Source of the DNA: Lethocerus indicus
Taxonomy: Eukaryota; Arthropoda; Insecta; Hemiptera; Belostomatidae
NCBI GenBank assembly: GCA_019843655.1
Contig: JACDQD010000008.1
Span: forward strand, 18,138,442 to 18,202,441
Direction of reading: 5' to 3'
Length of the DNA stretch: 64,000 nucleotides
This document shows, piece after piece, positions 11,085 to 25,033 of this stretch (within the stretch, counting starts at the first letter, position 1; each line of letters starts with the position of its first letter). The translations under genes were made by a program, and so were the position numbers. The notes beneath the pieces are model-generated. The model searched no databases. It was not told where the DNA came from and saw nothing but the letters and a program-made list of their open reading frames with translations.

Positions 11085-14000
11085 GTAAGTCGGGGGCGGG
11101 GTGGGGGATGAAGCCCCGCCCCCAGGACCAATCCGGTGCCGGCCTCCCCACCCCGGCCCCACCCCTACCGCCACCCTTATATTCAACCCTTTATTGCCAC
11201 CCTTTTCAATATATAACGTATAATGATGTGGTTGCGAATAGCCGGCCGGCAAACTATATCAATCCATAAAGTAATTTATATACTCCCTCTGCCTCTTACT
11301 CCCTCTCTCTCCCTCCTTCGCCCCAGGCTTCTCGCTTCGTCTCTCTCCTGCTCTCTTTTCCTCCGGCTGACTCCTAAAAGTGTGCTATTCGTCTCTACCT
11401 CGAGACGCCGTTAGGAACAGTTCCGCGAACCGCCCCTCCACCCTCTCCCACCAACACACACGGACCGCCGGGTTTGAATTCAGAAGAAGCTTTCATTTCT
11501 TCTTCTCCGCCTTCTCCCCCATTCCCCTTCCTCTCGCTCTCTTTCCCTCATCTCATATAGGAGCAAGTGTGGCGGACCCCGGATTTACGAGTCGTTAGAA
11601 TATATTTCTTCCTTGTAAATATCCGGACTTGCGGCCGGTTTATTGAGCCCTACGAATATTTATTACGACCAACGATCATTCCCTAATATCAAAAACCTTT
11701 AAAATATTCTTTAACGAATGAACTTATTTCTTTCCTCATACTCTACCTGAACATTTTAATTTCGTACTTATTTAACACTCTACAAATTCAATAATTTTTG
11801 TCGTGTATGTATTCATTAGTGTTAATTACTGACTCTCCTGGCAATTATGACTGACCATGAAATAATTAAATAAGTAATGTTACATCCACTAAATCATAAT
11901 GGGCGAAACACATAGTTTTGCGAAAACTACTTAAGTATCAGACCTTTACAGGATTATCGCCTATTATTTATAAGAAAAGATCAAACTTCAAAACCCCATA
12001 ATGTTTTTATGCCAAATTCTTGATCTTGGTAATAAGTAAATTGTTGGAATCTCGAAATTTTCCCAAAGCCTACAGCATAAGACGGTTTAATATTAAACGC
12101 TTAAGAATGGCATCACTTTTGTGATATTCTGTCTCCACTCCAATTCCATCTCCAATTATTTGGTCCTAATTTAGACTGATTTAGTTTAGTCAAGATTGAT
12201 TTGTGCCACCAAAAGTAATAGCATATTGTCCCAAACTTGGTAATGAATACATAAATTAGGTTTATGCCTTTGAAAAATAAATGTTTTCACGAATAAAGTT
12301 CCGATATTTTATTTTGGCATATCGTACATTTCACGTGTTTGACGCTTTAAGGTAACCGATTTGGGTTGGCAACTGCACGGCCCCATATTTGCCCTTCGAG
12401 CGTGCCTCACGTGCCATGAATAGTAATAAATACATCGTTCCTTGTTTTCCTTTTATTTAATATTTTTTCATGGTTTATTTTGGTTTGCAGCCGACAGGAA
12501 TACACTTTGTTATTTATTCAAACGTTTTTCCAGGCGGTGACGTGTTCCGACAAAAATACAAAACATTTGTTCTCGCGGAATGTTATTAGAGCGGATCAGA
12601 TAGACCAGAAACAAAATATGCTAATCGATCATAAAGAATTGACCGGCCGTCTATCCCCAATAATTTAAGATAATTTTTACTTATTACTTACGTGGTTAAT
12701 TCTTAATTCTGAAATAAGTCTAGCGTAGAATCAAACCGGCGAAACAGAAGATCGTGTGAGACATGAACCGTCTATTTGTACCTCATTTTGCATTTCATTT
12801 CACGATCAAATTTACATACCAAAATTTAAGTCAATCGCTAACCTTTCATGGATTATACAAAATAATTAGAAAATAATATTATTATTAAAAAAACTTTAAA
12901 CATTGGAATAAATATTATATTTAAATATATATATTTATAAAATATATTATATATTCGTAGTTATATTTCCTTATAAATAGAGCACACTGAACACACTATA
13001 ACAACATTAGTATTGTGATAACTGAAGGACTTCAATTCAAACGCGCGTGTTGTGCGAAAATTGCTCATTATCGACTAGTATTCACGTCGTAACCTAAATA
13101 AGTTTGACTGTAAAAGAAACCCCTAAGCATTTCTTCATCGCGAATAAGCGCCATTTCTTCGTGATACCCCCAGAATCAAAAATGTTGTTTCCCGGATATC
13201 GTCCATATAAGGAAGGGAGAGGTAGTAAAAACTGGAAGGACGACACAGTGTTATATATCTATACATAACTACATTTATATATCGACGTGAAGGGAAGTGA
13301 TATTGAACGCGTGGATGAGCTGTCGGTTAGAGGAGGAGGAGGAGGTGGAGGAGGAGGAAAGAAGTGCCGGCGCAGTTTTCTTTCAAAGCTATCCCCTGCG
13401 GGCCACTCGAGGCCGATTGCCCGGCCAGTTGCAGGAGGGGGAGAGTTAACATCAATCTTAATTAATTCTTTAAGAAATCTCTTTTTAAAGGGGCGGGGGA
13501 AGGAGGAGAGTCGGTTGCCTGCTCGAGGCAGTTCTCTGGAGGGAGGCCCGGACCGGCCGAGGGGGCGGTCTCCTCGGATATAAAACTCATTTCGCGATAA
13601 GACGAGGAAAAATAATGACAGGCGGCGGTGGGAAATAAAAGAAAACTGAGAAAACAGCGAGAAAGACCCAGGAGAGAGAGGGAGGGGGTGAAAGAGAGGG
13701 AAGGAGAACACCAGAAGCCATCAGCTGTTAGTGACGTAGGCCTCTCCCCTCGCCATCGTTTACCCTTCCTCCTTTCTTTCTACAACATCCACCGTTGTGG
13801 GGGGATGGGGGTGGGGAGTTTTTTCTACATTTAATTTTCCACCCCCTACAACCCCCTCCCCTAACTCCTGCACTCAACCCCCAGAAACCAATTGTTATCG
13901 CGCGGCTTAAACTTCTTCTTTTTCTCTCCTCCTCCCCCTTCTTCGGAGAAAAAAACCTCCCGGGGGGCGACCTCCTCCCGCTGACGTCTCTCAAGGCAGC

Positions 14001-17000
14001 CAGCCAACCAAATTAGAGCTGACTGTTATGGTCGGGCCTCACTTTTTAATTTCGAGTCATAATAACTTAATATCCCTCCTCCTCCTCCATCTCCTAGTCC
14101 TTGCACCGCCCCCTAACAATCTCTTCTCCCTCTCCTTCCCACCCATCTTCGCCAGGGGCCGAGGTCATTTATTTGATAATGGGGTTTATTCGGAACAGCC
14201 GCCCGTGCTGGCACCGCCAATAAAATTAAACTTTACTTTTCCGATCGCCTTCCGAAACTTATCTTCAACCACAAGATTGCTCCGTTTAAACTATGAAATG
14301 TGATCCGCCAACACAACTTGCTCTGCTTTAATTTGCAAAAAAATTATTTTATGATTTTTTAATATAATGATTTTAAATATCATAAATATGCATTTGTGTT
14401 CACTATACACTCCAACACCTTTACACGTACGAACGCACGCACTACGCGGGACACAGAGGAGCCCGCTCAAGAACTGATGTAATATTTTTTCTTTATATTT
14501 GAAGTTACGACTACAATTTTTAAAATTATATTTAATCACAGTACGATTTGATAACACAAATGTACTTTTGACGGATAACCACCATTGACAGTACATACAC
14601 ATAAATTGATGGTACTCCTGCTCCAGCCCCTAGATACTGAGGATTATGTAATTATATATATGTTTATAGGTGATGATATGTATTATAATCACTGTCGCCA
14701 ATCCATTAGTCGATGTTTAGAGTAAACCTAAAATCCTGAATTAAGAAATGGTTGAGAATCGGAAGCGTGTAGCTCAGATAGTTTATATATAAATCGAGAC
14801 CTGTTCGCTACGAAGTTCTTTGTCTTTCCGCGAATTAGAAATTGATTGACAGAGTGGATCCTTTGACCCTTAAAAAGGTCCTCTACGATGTTTTACATAA
14901 CTCACTTTATGTAGTGAGCTGAACTTTAATGCGTGGGCGGGTAACACCATCTAAAGCCGTGGCTTAACCTACATTAAACTTAATCTCCCCCTTAATCTCG
15001 CCAATTAGCGGCGTGCTAACACATTACGTTTCGGGCCAGCCGGAAACTCGCGCCATTGAAAACACTCTTAAATCTGATTCTGCTGTGAGACTTTCCCTGC
15101 ATTAAGGACTACACCCGCCTGCCGAATGGAAGTGAAGTTTCAGCAGGCGAAGTAACGTTAGCATAGGCGCAACGTTGAGTGTAGTACATGTTACTTAGAC
15201 GAGACGATATGCCAGTTCGCAAAGACGAAAAGCCTGAAAAGTACCGGCAATTTAGCGCTCCAGCATTGCTACACAACAATACGTCAATGATAAAGGAAAG
15301 ATACATGAGCGAAATTACGAAGTCCCAATTCCTTGATAATAATTCCAATCGTTTTTTGTCTAATCCAAATATTATAGGATGAGAGGCATAATAATCACTC
15401 AAAATCTAAATAATTTCAAATTAACTTACTACAGATAATATTATTATTGGTATTTTATTTATAAATTGTATGACCACTTCTCAGATATGCAGCGAGTTTT
15501 TATAAACTATATAAACTCCTCATTTTGTAATTTAATTATATATTTAAGAATTTATAACTACATAACTTTTTAATTAGAAAAATCGTAGTTTTATCTACTA
15601 AATTTAAATATCTACAGATTTTACGTGTATTTTCTAGCTTAATTATACATTCATAATTCATTTTATATACATTGATATTCATATACATATAATATTCAAT
15701 TTATTGGCATAACGTCGATTATACTTATTATTTAGCCCGCGTTATTGCACCGTTATGGACATGGGAATTTTTTCCATAACGATCATCAATGTTTGTTGAT
15801 AGAGCTGAATGAAGACGATTGAGCCTGTTGGGGACGCCATCGACAGGCCCGGGCTCGGATTATTTTTATTTTTTTGATTTTCATTTCCATTCATCAGGGG
15901 GTAATTGTTCAGACGTTATTTGTACCGCCACGAACCGGAAATGGCGAGGATCGGATGGCGAACTGGGGTGGTCCGTACAATCGACTCGCATGATACGTTC
16001 TGCTGTTTCGGGGGGGAGGGGGTGACTGAGGCGGGACTCGATCCGGTCTTTGATCCGTGAAAAAAAGGGCGGTTCTTTTTAAAAAATATGTCTCCTATCG
16101 TGACGGAAGTGCGGATAGGACGGGGGTGGCGGTGGGGGGAGGACGGTTCCACTTTTTTGATGCGTTCTGTCAATCAGAACCGTAGGGAAGGGGGAGGTAA
16201 CTGAAGTCGGGCAGGTTGAATTGGGACGTCGGTGGAGCGGGGGGGGGTCGGATTTACCGGAGTAAAGTATATTTGCCGACAGGATTTTTTTCAACGCTCA
16301 CTCCCCCTCGCCTTTCAACCCTGTAAAAATATCAGCGCTATCAGCTCGTCTGTTGGTGGGGGGTGGGGAGGAGGGGGCTACGAGACCAGACCACGTCATT
16401 CCAGCGACAAGACAGATTTTTAATTAAAAACTTGATAACGGCTCTCTACCCCTCCGGAGGGTGGCCAACCCCCCCCCCTCCCCCACGGGCAACGCCGGCC
16501 CTTCGGTCCTTTCCATCCATTATTCTTTCTCTCTACCTTTTCATATCTCTACGCCGCTCTTTCTCCGCTCTTCCGCCTCCCACCCGGTTCCTCTCTTGTT
16601 TTGAAAACGCGGATTAAAAGCAATTAAACCTCCACACTGACGATGAGGGGGGAAGAGGGCAGAGAGACGATTCTTTTAGAAACAATTCTAGCTGAAAGCG
16701 ATTACATTGTGTGAGTGGGGGCCGGGAAGCCTCCCCCCCCGGTGGGGATCATCGACAGCCGGTAAACGATTCCTTCCTTTCGGGTTCCTCGGCGGGATTT
16801 TTTTTCCGGTCGGGCCGTCAAACCTATCTCTACCACCGGTGCCACTTATTTCTGAGACCCGGGGCTTGACGTCGACAACGTTTTTTACCCGTGGACGTAC
16901 TATTATTTCAAATTGCTCGCATGCTCCGACTTTCTCGATTTCTTGCCGGATCATTATTGAGGTAATTAGAAATTATAATATTTCCTTCTTCCATATCATA

Positions 17001-19999
17001 ATATATAAAAATCTATAGTAAGTTATTAAATTTTTTGCCTACAACATATAACATGATGTTTAATGTTGTAATAAAGTAGTACTTAGGCACGTGCCGATGG
17101 AGAAACATTTAGACTGTAACATATTAAATTTAACTCCATTCGTTTCCTGCTACTTGCATGCAAAGCCCAGTACAGGTTTTTCGGGGGCTTACCGAATTGA
17201 AGTTAGCCACAGGTAACCGCATGACCCGCGGGTACACTTCTGGCCGGCACCTCTGCCAACCCTATCCTTAGCATAATCCTGTAACGCTTCCAAAAATTTC
17301 ATGCAGAATTATCCTCCCATTTGAACTTGCAAACAGGGATTGTCGACCGACCAGAATTGAGACGGGGTAGACAGAAACGGACAGGGTTGTTTTCCCCAGT
17401 CTTCTTTTACATTGGGAAACCAGCCCCCGCACATAGTGACAGTTGAGTAGCTGTTATGCCATAAAAGGGGAGGTCAAGGGGCAGGTATACTGCTCTGAGA
17501 AGTCCAGTGTATAAGGAAGAGACAACCGCCAAGTGCAGGAAGATGTATCGGATATCTCCAATTAATAATTGCGCTACGGAAACTAAGGGTTTAATACCTT
17601 CTCTTATCAACCCCGTTAAATTCTCAAACCCGTTGATATATAGTGGATGAAATTTTTAACTAGTAGTTGCAAAGGTGGTAGTTTCTAACATGTGTATTGA
17701 TAGCGTCATAATAGGAGTCAATTTAATTGAATTTAACCGAACCTTGTATTAAACACGTTCTAGTTTGGTTTCCAACCAATATAACGCAATAGGCAGTGTT
17801 CGGTAGGGTTTTTAGTCGGTGGAATAAATACGTTTTAAAATAGTTTCGAGGTGTAGCATTGTGCTAGACGGGCGGGCAGACGAATAGTGGCTTAGAAGCC
17901 GGTGCAGCCGGATTAGCTCCGAAGAATAGACGTTTTCCGACCACCCATTGAGTGGCGGCCCCACCCTCCCCTCTATCTCTGCCTCTGCGGTCTATTTTTC
18001 TAGGACTCTTGGGTTACAGGCCCATTGTGTGTCCGGTATTGTGGCAGGTGCGGACATCTTTATACTGTTCCCCACAGACCAATCGTTTTCCAGTCGTCGT
18101 CCATGGAATTGGACATTGTCAATTTCCTTTCTTGCGTAAAATTATCCAATTCCCGCACAACAAAAAGGGGTGCTGGCGGTTGGAGGAATGTTTAAAATAA
18201 CAAATAATAAATACAATTACTTGTCGCCGGTCTGTTGTGCAATTCAGAAAGTGGATGATGAAAATTTAATTTGAAATTCCATCCATATTTACATTCTACT
18301 CTACATTAAAATTCAGCAAAAGGATTGCACTAACGGAGAGCGTGTGTAAATATATTGTTATACACCCAATTTTAATAATGTAAATCATTCATTTTACTCA
18401 CGGCAGAAGAAATGAGACCGACTAATTTAAAGGTGTAAAATTTATCGCTGTAAAAAGATAAGAAGGTTCGGAAACTGTCATGAACCATGATGGTCGATCG
18501 CCGCAAGGACTTAAGTAACTTTTATCACCTTCCTTTTTTTATGCTGATGAACCAGTAATTTTTGCACGTTCCCGTAAATTCAGTTACAGGTAATAGGAAC
18601 GAACGGTGGTTGCTATACTGAAATCAGTCGATTCAAATTACTGTACGGCATCAGTTTCAGCATTATATATTTATAATTATTCATTTAATAATGATTTACT
18701 TTATCGGGGTATTATTATCTTGGTTACTCCACGTTTAGCCTTCGATGGTGAATGGTAGGATTGTTTGGAGTAAGGAGAGTTGATTGGGAAGTAAGGAAAT
18801 AAGTATGGAAGTAGGATCAATCGACCCGAGGCTTTTTTAATTAAAGATGTATCATTTTGTACTTTTATGTTCAAAATATTAAGATCTACATCATAGTGGG
18901 ATTGGGATAGGTTGAGGCCCAGGGGCGGACAAAAATATTGGGCCCCTTAAAAATGATAAAATACGTGGAAAAATACATTTTGGTCTTAATATTAAAAAAA
19001 TAAAAAATATTGCTCCGATGACGGGCATTGCGGGCCTGTGCAGCCAAATCTGGTGTCATTAGAAGAAAATATAGACTCTACATCGATATTGATTTTTGGG
19101 AACGACCGATCTACATAAGTGTACGGGATTGGAAACATTGGAGGTGGGTTGTAGAAAATAGTTCTCCGGTTACAAAAAAGAGAAGGCTGTGGCTGTGGCG
19201 CGATACACCGAGGTACTAAGGGCAACGACACTATAGTGTGCCAACTCTTCAATGCCTGGCAGATGCCATTGACACCTCGCATAATGCCCCAGTCACCCCA
19301 ACCCCTTCTGAGCCCTCTCGACTTTCGCCCACTCACCGATCCGTCGTTCGGACTGTTTCTTTCTGAGAAAAAAAACGTCCGTCCTCAGATCTTCTTTTTC
19401 GCCTCATCTGTTTGGTACTCTTGTGGCGCTCCGCTGTATTGATCCGTAAAACGTGAGTGAAGATTGAAAAATTTCCCATGAGGATTACTTCAGCGGTCCT
19501 TTCACTGCCACTCGACAGGTGACGAGGTGTATTACTGAATCTCGGTGTGAAAACTAGAGACCAGATTTTTGAAGCTTAAAAGTTGAAAAAACAGACAATT
19601 CATTATTCGAGTTTTCAAAAATAATGTTTTATTAGAACAAGTCAAGCGGAATGTTCAGGTGTCGTACTCGTTTACGTAAATTAGTGCTATATTTTTCATT
19701 TTCATCAATACATTTTTTGTCATATCTCATGTTTTTGCCTTCAAGTATGGAGCGCATATTGATCCCTTTACCAAACCTCACGTAGCCGACACGTGGCCTA
19801 GAACATAATGAAAGGGAGCCGTGAATATTCAGTTTTACGACCAATTAAGTTTAACATACGAGGTTAATTAATGGCCTGCCCAAATGCGGCCGTGTTCCCG
19901 TATGAACAAGCGGCTAGGAAATAAAATCCGAATTAATTATCCTCGGAATAATTAAAGAATACGTAAATATGGACCCCTAGCGCAATCCACTTTTACAAA
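11085..19999. other. Left part of a candidate ~36-kb intron; no gene seen
   Basis: If the plus-strand exons are real, this is the first quarter of their long intron. AT-rich stretches alternate with GC-rich, purine/pyrimidine-biased islands at about 11.08-11.57, 13.3-14.2 and 15.85-16.6 kb. These islands carry G runs, for example 13797-13819 and 16352-16377. They generate many open frames on both strands, but all are low-complexity (Gly, Pro, Ser, Arg, Phe-rich) and unsupported. No RNA gene was recognised. Confidence 0.6.
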
Positions 20000-22900
20000 C
20001 TCTCAAAGTTTTCTTAATATTTCATTTACTTCGAAATTTAATTAAATATTCTTGTTCAATGTACTCCACCAATGCAATGATATTGCATTCAATACCATCA
20101 TTGTTAACTAAATGACGAATAACCTGTGATTAGTGTGAAATGGTACAAGACAGGACATCAATACTATTAATATTAAAAAGTACTATTAATATTAAATATT
20201 AAACTTGCAATATCGCAGTAAGTAGTGTGTCCATTATCTTCAGCGATCCTTAGTATTCAATTTCCGTCGAAATCGACCTCATTAATACCCCGGGTAGCGG
20301 GAACAATTAACACTGTGGACAATGCTTCGGGGGGAGGGGAAGGGTACGGGGGGGGTGAACAGTCGAGGTGTTGCAATATAATAACCTGGAGGGGGTTGGC
20401 GGGCAGCAGAGAGGTGACCACCGCAGGGCCCCCCGTGTATTTGTGTGTACGTGTGTTGGGGCTACCCCTGCGGGGCCTGAAGTGCTGGTGACACCTCGCT
20501 AATTGCAACAACACCCCCCTCTTACCCTTTCCAGACGCCCCCTTCCACCCCCACCCCCCACCGCGGAACCCTCCCTTCCTCGGCCCGGCCTCTCCTACTT
20601 AATCCTTGTGTCTCGCCCTCCGGATATACCGGAAGCTCGGCGTCCGCCCGTCCCTGTTTCATCTCAAGATATCAATTGTACTCTCAGTTCAATCAATTAT
20701 ATCCCTCCCTCATTCCCATCCGGGTGTCGTATGCTCAAAGGATTTGTCCTTCTTATACAGCATCCTTGTTCGCAAAAATCCATAGTATTCACGGTGCTTG
20801 TTATTGAAGAGAGAGGTCGGTCTAAGGGCGGAGACTCCCGCAATTTTTATCTTTTTTAATTATAATCTCCATTTTCGGTGTATACATAATCGAAGATTTA
20901 GGGGATAATAAACCTCGCTAAAATAAGAGCATAATGTACGGCACGTTAAACAAGTGGAAACAAAAGTTCTTTTGCCTGAGACAATGATATATTCTCGCCA
21001 CTAAAATGAACTGTCATCGCACGTAATTCATCTCTTAAAATTCGGGAGGTTATTATTTTTGGGCAATATAACTGGACATACATGGGCAGGGATACAGGGA
21101 GGCGGCGGGATGTAGGGTGGGACATAAAGGGGGTGGCAATGGAGAGCGCTCGAGCGGGGCCAGGGCGGCTGTAATTTTACACCGGTAATGTGGAACATTA
21201 AAACATATTATACAGTTTGAGAGAGGAGAGTGGGAGAGAGAAAGGGAGAGAGAGAGAGAGTCTCGCCGAGTCGAGTGTTCGCTTGAGCGTTTGTGCGTGT
21301 GGGTCGGCGGAGCACAAGCCGGCGGTGTGGCGGGGTGCTGCATGGAGTTGAGTGCGCTATTAATAACATTGGTAGTGTAAGTGACACGAGGAGTGGCAGG
21401 GCAAAAGCAAGATGGTTACGGGGGGGGGTTCGGCTGGTGGGGGTAATGAGCCGACTAACAGCCCCTAATTAATCGCAAAAACAGGGCGGCCCCCCCACGA
21501 GCAGCCCGCCGCCTCCAGACCGCCTCCCATGAATTGAGCTCCGACTCATTGTACCGCCCCCCCCGCCCCTACTTCCTATCCACTATGTAATCACAATGGC
21601 CACCTCCCTTCTCATCCCTCCCACCCCCCTCCCTCACTCTCTCCTCATGGACGTCTGCAACACTCGCTCGGAGATATAAATCTAGTGTCAATGTACAGGA
21701 CCACTTACCGATTATGGCTACTATTCCCTCCCCCCACGCCCGTTGGGGTACATGGCTCATAGATACAACAGACACAGAATTGTGTCAGCCCGCTGTGGTT
21801 GGTAGTCGAGCGCCCCCCCCCCCCGCTTCGCTTAGTATTAATCAAGATAACAGTGGCGCACACTCGTATTAACTCACACTCGTGTCAGCGCGAATACGTA
21901 ATACTCACGGGTTGACAGAGACGGGTTATATATTGGACCCACCATGTAATATGTATATATCGGGGCTTGATACCACAGTGAAATTTACAGGAACTGATAA
22001 ATTTCGGAAAATGGAAATATGAACACTCAAATGAATGTCAAATGAAAGAATATTAAAAATTGTCGGGGCGTGGTACCGTACATGGGGGTTTGAGCCGGAT
22101 CCCATTATTGCATATTAAGTTTTATATCGTGCCTTGGACACCCTGACTCATCATATTTCGATCGATATTTATATTTTGAGTAATAATTATCTACAGTAAG
22201 GAATCTGTTGTGCAGTATTAACAGCGATTTTTTTTCTCTTCCGGGTTTTATTCATTACTACAATGATTGCTACCCTACCATTAGGAGTACTTGTTAGCAG
22301 CATCATTACATGTTTAACCGGGGGGCTGATTCTTCTTAAAACAAGAGTGAGAAAATTATTTCATTGACAAAAAATCACTTCTCCCCTTTAATCACATATA
22401 AAATAATTAATTTGTTGCTCTTATGCCTTGTCGCCAACAACCCGGTACAAATTTTACCCCAATCCAAAGAAGCGAGGAGAGATTTGAAATCACACGGTTA
22501 ATATTATTAAGCATCCAGGAATATTCGGTTTTCAATTTTATTCCATGACATTTAATAATTTAAAAGACACGAAATTAATGCGGATTTTGTTTTGGAAGGC
22601 CGTATTGTTCGTGAAATGGATACCCTCGCCGACTGGTGGATAATTTGTTTTTACAATTGTTAATTGCGTTTATAAATTTAATTGGACCTTTGAAAACATT
22701 TTACTTTGTGGCGGTGCTGTTTGTGTCATGGGGGTGTGGGGAGCAGCGGGGGGAGACTGAGGTAAAAGGCGAGAGAGATCAGATAATAGCGAGTCCTCTC
22801 GAGCCAACCCCCCACCCCCCTACAGCACCAACCCCCGCCTCAACAATTGATTTTAATTCCGTGCTTTATAAGGGAGGCTCAGAATCAACCCATTATGAGC

Positions 22901-24477
22901 AACGGTTTGTTATTCGCCCGACAATGGGAATACTCGGCCGCATTGATACTACATATAGAAGATAAGAGAGAGAATTTAAACGTATACGACAATTTTGGAA
23001 AAGCCGATAAACGCCGTCCAATGTCGTCTTAATAATGAGACAAATGAATATAATATAGACTTAAATAATTTTTTAAGCACCACTACTATCCTCCAATTCC
23101 TATGTGTGTGTAGTAAAATGTGATAATAGAACATGAATTATTGTGGTATTTAGTGCATTGCATTGTATACGTTTGAATAAGATCCGTATATGGTACTCCC
23201 AAATATAGTCAACAATTACATAGTGTTATCTTGAATTATTATAATAAGTTTGGCCAGGAGAATTTTCTCCTAGAGGACGAGTGTTCTCTCTTAATGTTTC
23301 AGTCGAAATATTTCCATTCCATTATCTATTTCCATTTTTAACTAATCTGTGTTGCACGTGTCATATCAGTACTGGCGTCACTTATAATTCTTCAGGACTA
23401 TTAAAGTTGTATTTTAAAAAAACGAAGGTTTAATTATATTTATTCTGGTATTTACTCTCAATAAGCGCGTTTTGTTATGGCCCGGTGTTCCTGTCCGCGG
23501 GATGCCTCCTCAGTGTCCTTATTCCAGGGGCGGTAATCCGCTCTCGCCACAGGATTACCGGGGACCACTAAGTGGGGCTCATAAGTGGCAGGCCGACTGG
23601 GAGAGCGAGGGACTTTTTTTTCCGTTTTCGCCCGATGGTCCCCCGTTTTTTTTGTGTCGATGTTGACGCGCCCTGTTCCCGCCTCACGAGTGCTCTTCCG
23701 GGGGTGGCCTACAATACATATTAGCCCTCCGCAAATATACAACCCGTGGAACATTTTTTTTTGTGGGAGAGCGTCAATCATTTTCAGTTCTTGTATACAC
23801 AGAGAGATTACCATTATTCACACACACACACACACACACACTCCCCCATCACAAAATCCAGAACTGTTCTATTTATTTAGTATAAGCACAAAAATGGAAC
23901 ATTTTTTCTTCGCATTCATCTACGATTCGATTGCTAATGCAGATCAGAATATATAAATTTATTTTAGTAGTCTTGCGATATCGTCTCCACTAGTTAATTT
24001 ACCATACACCGGCTTAGTATAAACATTGGTATAAACCACGGGGTACTCACCATTGTAGCCTGTAACGCACTGCGTTAGTTAGCTCAGTGAATGAACGTTT
24101 AACTCTTTTAAATAAGACAGACATTTATAATTAAAAGTATGTTATATTTTTGAGGTTTTGTCAATTAGATTTAGGTCCTTTCTTGTTCTAGTCAGTTAAA
24201 AAAAAATTAAGGACACTTTTAAGTAGAAGAATGAATGTGTTCGCATTAAATAATCCACCATTTTTAGGTCCGTAGAAAGGTGGCCAACAAGAAGGTGTTG
24301 TATGTACTGTCAGAGCAGGCAGGCGTTATGAACGCAGTTAACACCACAGCGGAAAGGGAGACACCACCCCCCGCCCCCGGGGGCTGTGTATCAAACACAG
24401 GGCCGGCCAGAAAGCCGGCGGACCATCGAGCGCGGCCGTGCATCAACCGCTCTCACCCTGTAATTAAACTACACGTA
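20000..24477. other. Intronic or intergenic stretch, no gene seen
   Basis: A mosaic of AT-rich DNA and G/C-run islands at about 20.3-20.65, 21.1-21.85, 22.7-22.85 and 23.5-23.75 kb. A GA-rich run lies at 21.22-21.26 kb. On the minus strand a donor-like ATCG|GTAAGTGG at about 21.7 kb follows a CT-biased region, but no exon could be defined. Open frames are compositional. Confidence 0.55.
23820..23841. repeat. (CA)n microsatellite
   Basis: CA repeat of about 22 bp. Confidence 0.95.
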
Positions 24478-24537
24478 AGGGGGCGGGGGGTGGGGGTGGT
24501 AGGGTCAAAACTGCCCCCGGGGGCGGCAGGGGGTGGG
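24478..24537 (+). other. G-rich tract with quadruplex potential
   Basis: Several runs of three or more G on the plus strand within 60 bp (GGGGGCGGGGGGTGGGGGTGG and later GGGGGCGG, GGGGGTGGGG). The spacing suits a G-quadruplex. It lies in a GC-rich island (24.34-24.62 kb) with no coding support. Confidence 0.6.
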
Positions 24538-24734
24538 GAGACAACACCGAGAGGCGACAAACCGTGCTCTGTCCCGGCGTGTGTGTGTGTGTCTGTGGGC
24601 GTCAAACGATTTCACGCCTCCGGGCTCTGTCCCCAGAGACCAGCTAACTGCCTACCTTCACGGGTATACACACAAACTGAGTCAACGTGTCTGTTATAAC
24701 CAGAATGAGGAACAGGACAAGGATTTTGTAAACC

Positions 24735-24737
<3 letters not shown>

Positions 24738-24786
<49 letters not shown>
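24738..24786. repeat. (TA)n microsatellite
   Basis: Uninterrupted TA repeat of about 49 bp. Confidence 0.97.
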
Positions 24787-24787
<1 letters not shown>

Positions 24788-24910
24788 GTGTTTGTATAAA
24801 TATGTGCACGTGGGTATATTTACAGATAAATTCACGAAGATTCTTCTGCTTTTAAGATTCGGTCAGCATTTGGTCAAGGGGTTCTATTAAAACTGCTTCC
24901 TATTCTTATA

Positions 24911-25033
24911 ACTTTATTATCTCCTAATTTGATATACCTGTTTTGTGGTCTGCGAGGGGTTGGAATACTGTAGGTTCATGATGTTTCTGTCTCCAATAGC
25001 AAAAGACATCACGAACCTACTTTATTATCTCCT
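24911..25033 (+). mobile_element. Short foldback-family element with 15-bp flanking direct repeats
   Basis: A copy of the family seen at 59.7 kb. It contains ACCTGTTTTGTGGTCTG (24936-24952), AGGGGTTGGAATAC and then a hairpin with arms GTAGGTTCATGATGT and ACATCACGAACCTAC (14 of 15 bases pair). The element is flanked by identical 15-bp repeats ACTTTATTATCTCCT at 24911-24925 and 25019-25033, as expected for a target-site duplication. There is no coding capacity, so it would be non-autonomous. The TGGTCTG...GG and GGTTGGAATAC segments loosely recall tRNA-type promoter boxes, which is speculative. Confidence 0.6.

Noticed and set aside
12480..12545. Segment after a good acceptor (TTTGGTTTGCAG) as an extra plus-strand exon
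   Set aside because: In the frame set by exon A2 it hits a stop, and leaving at GCG|GTGACG would break the phase into exon B.
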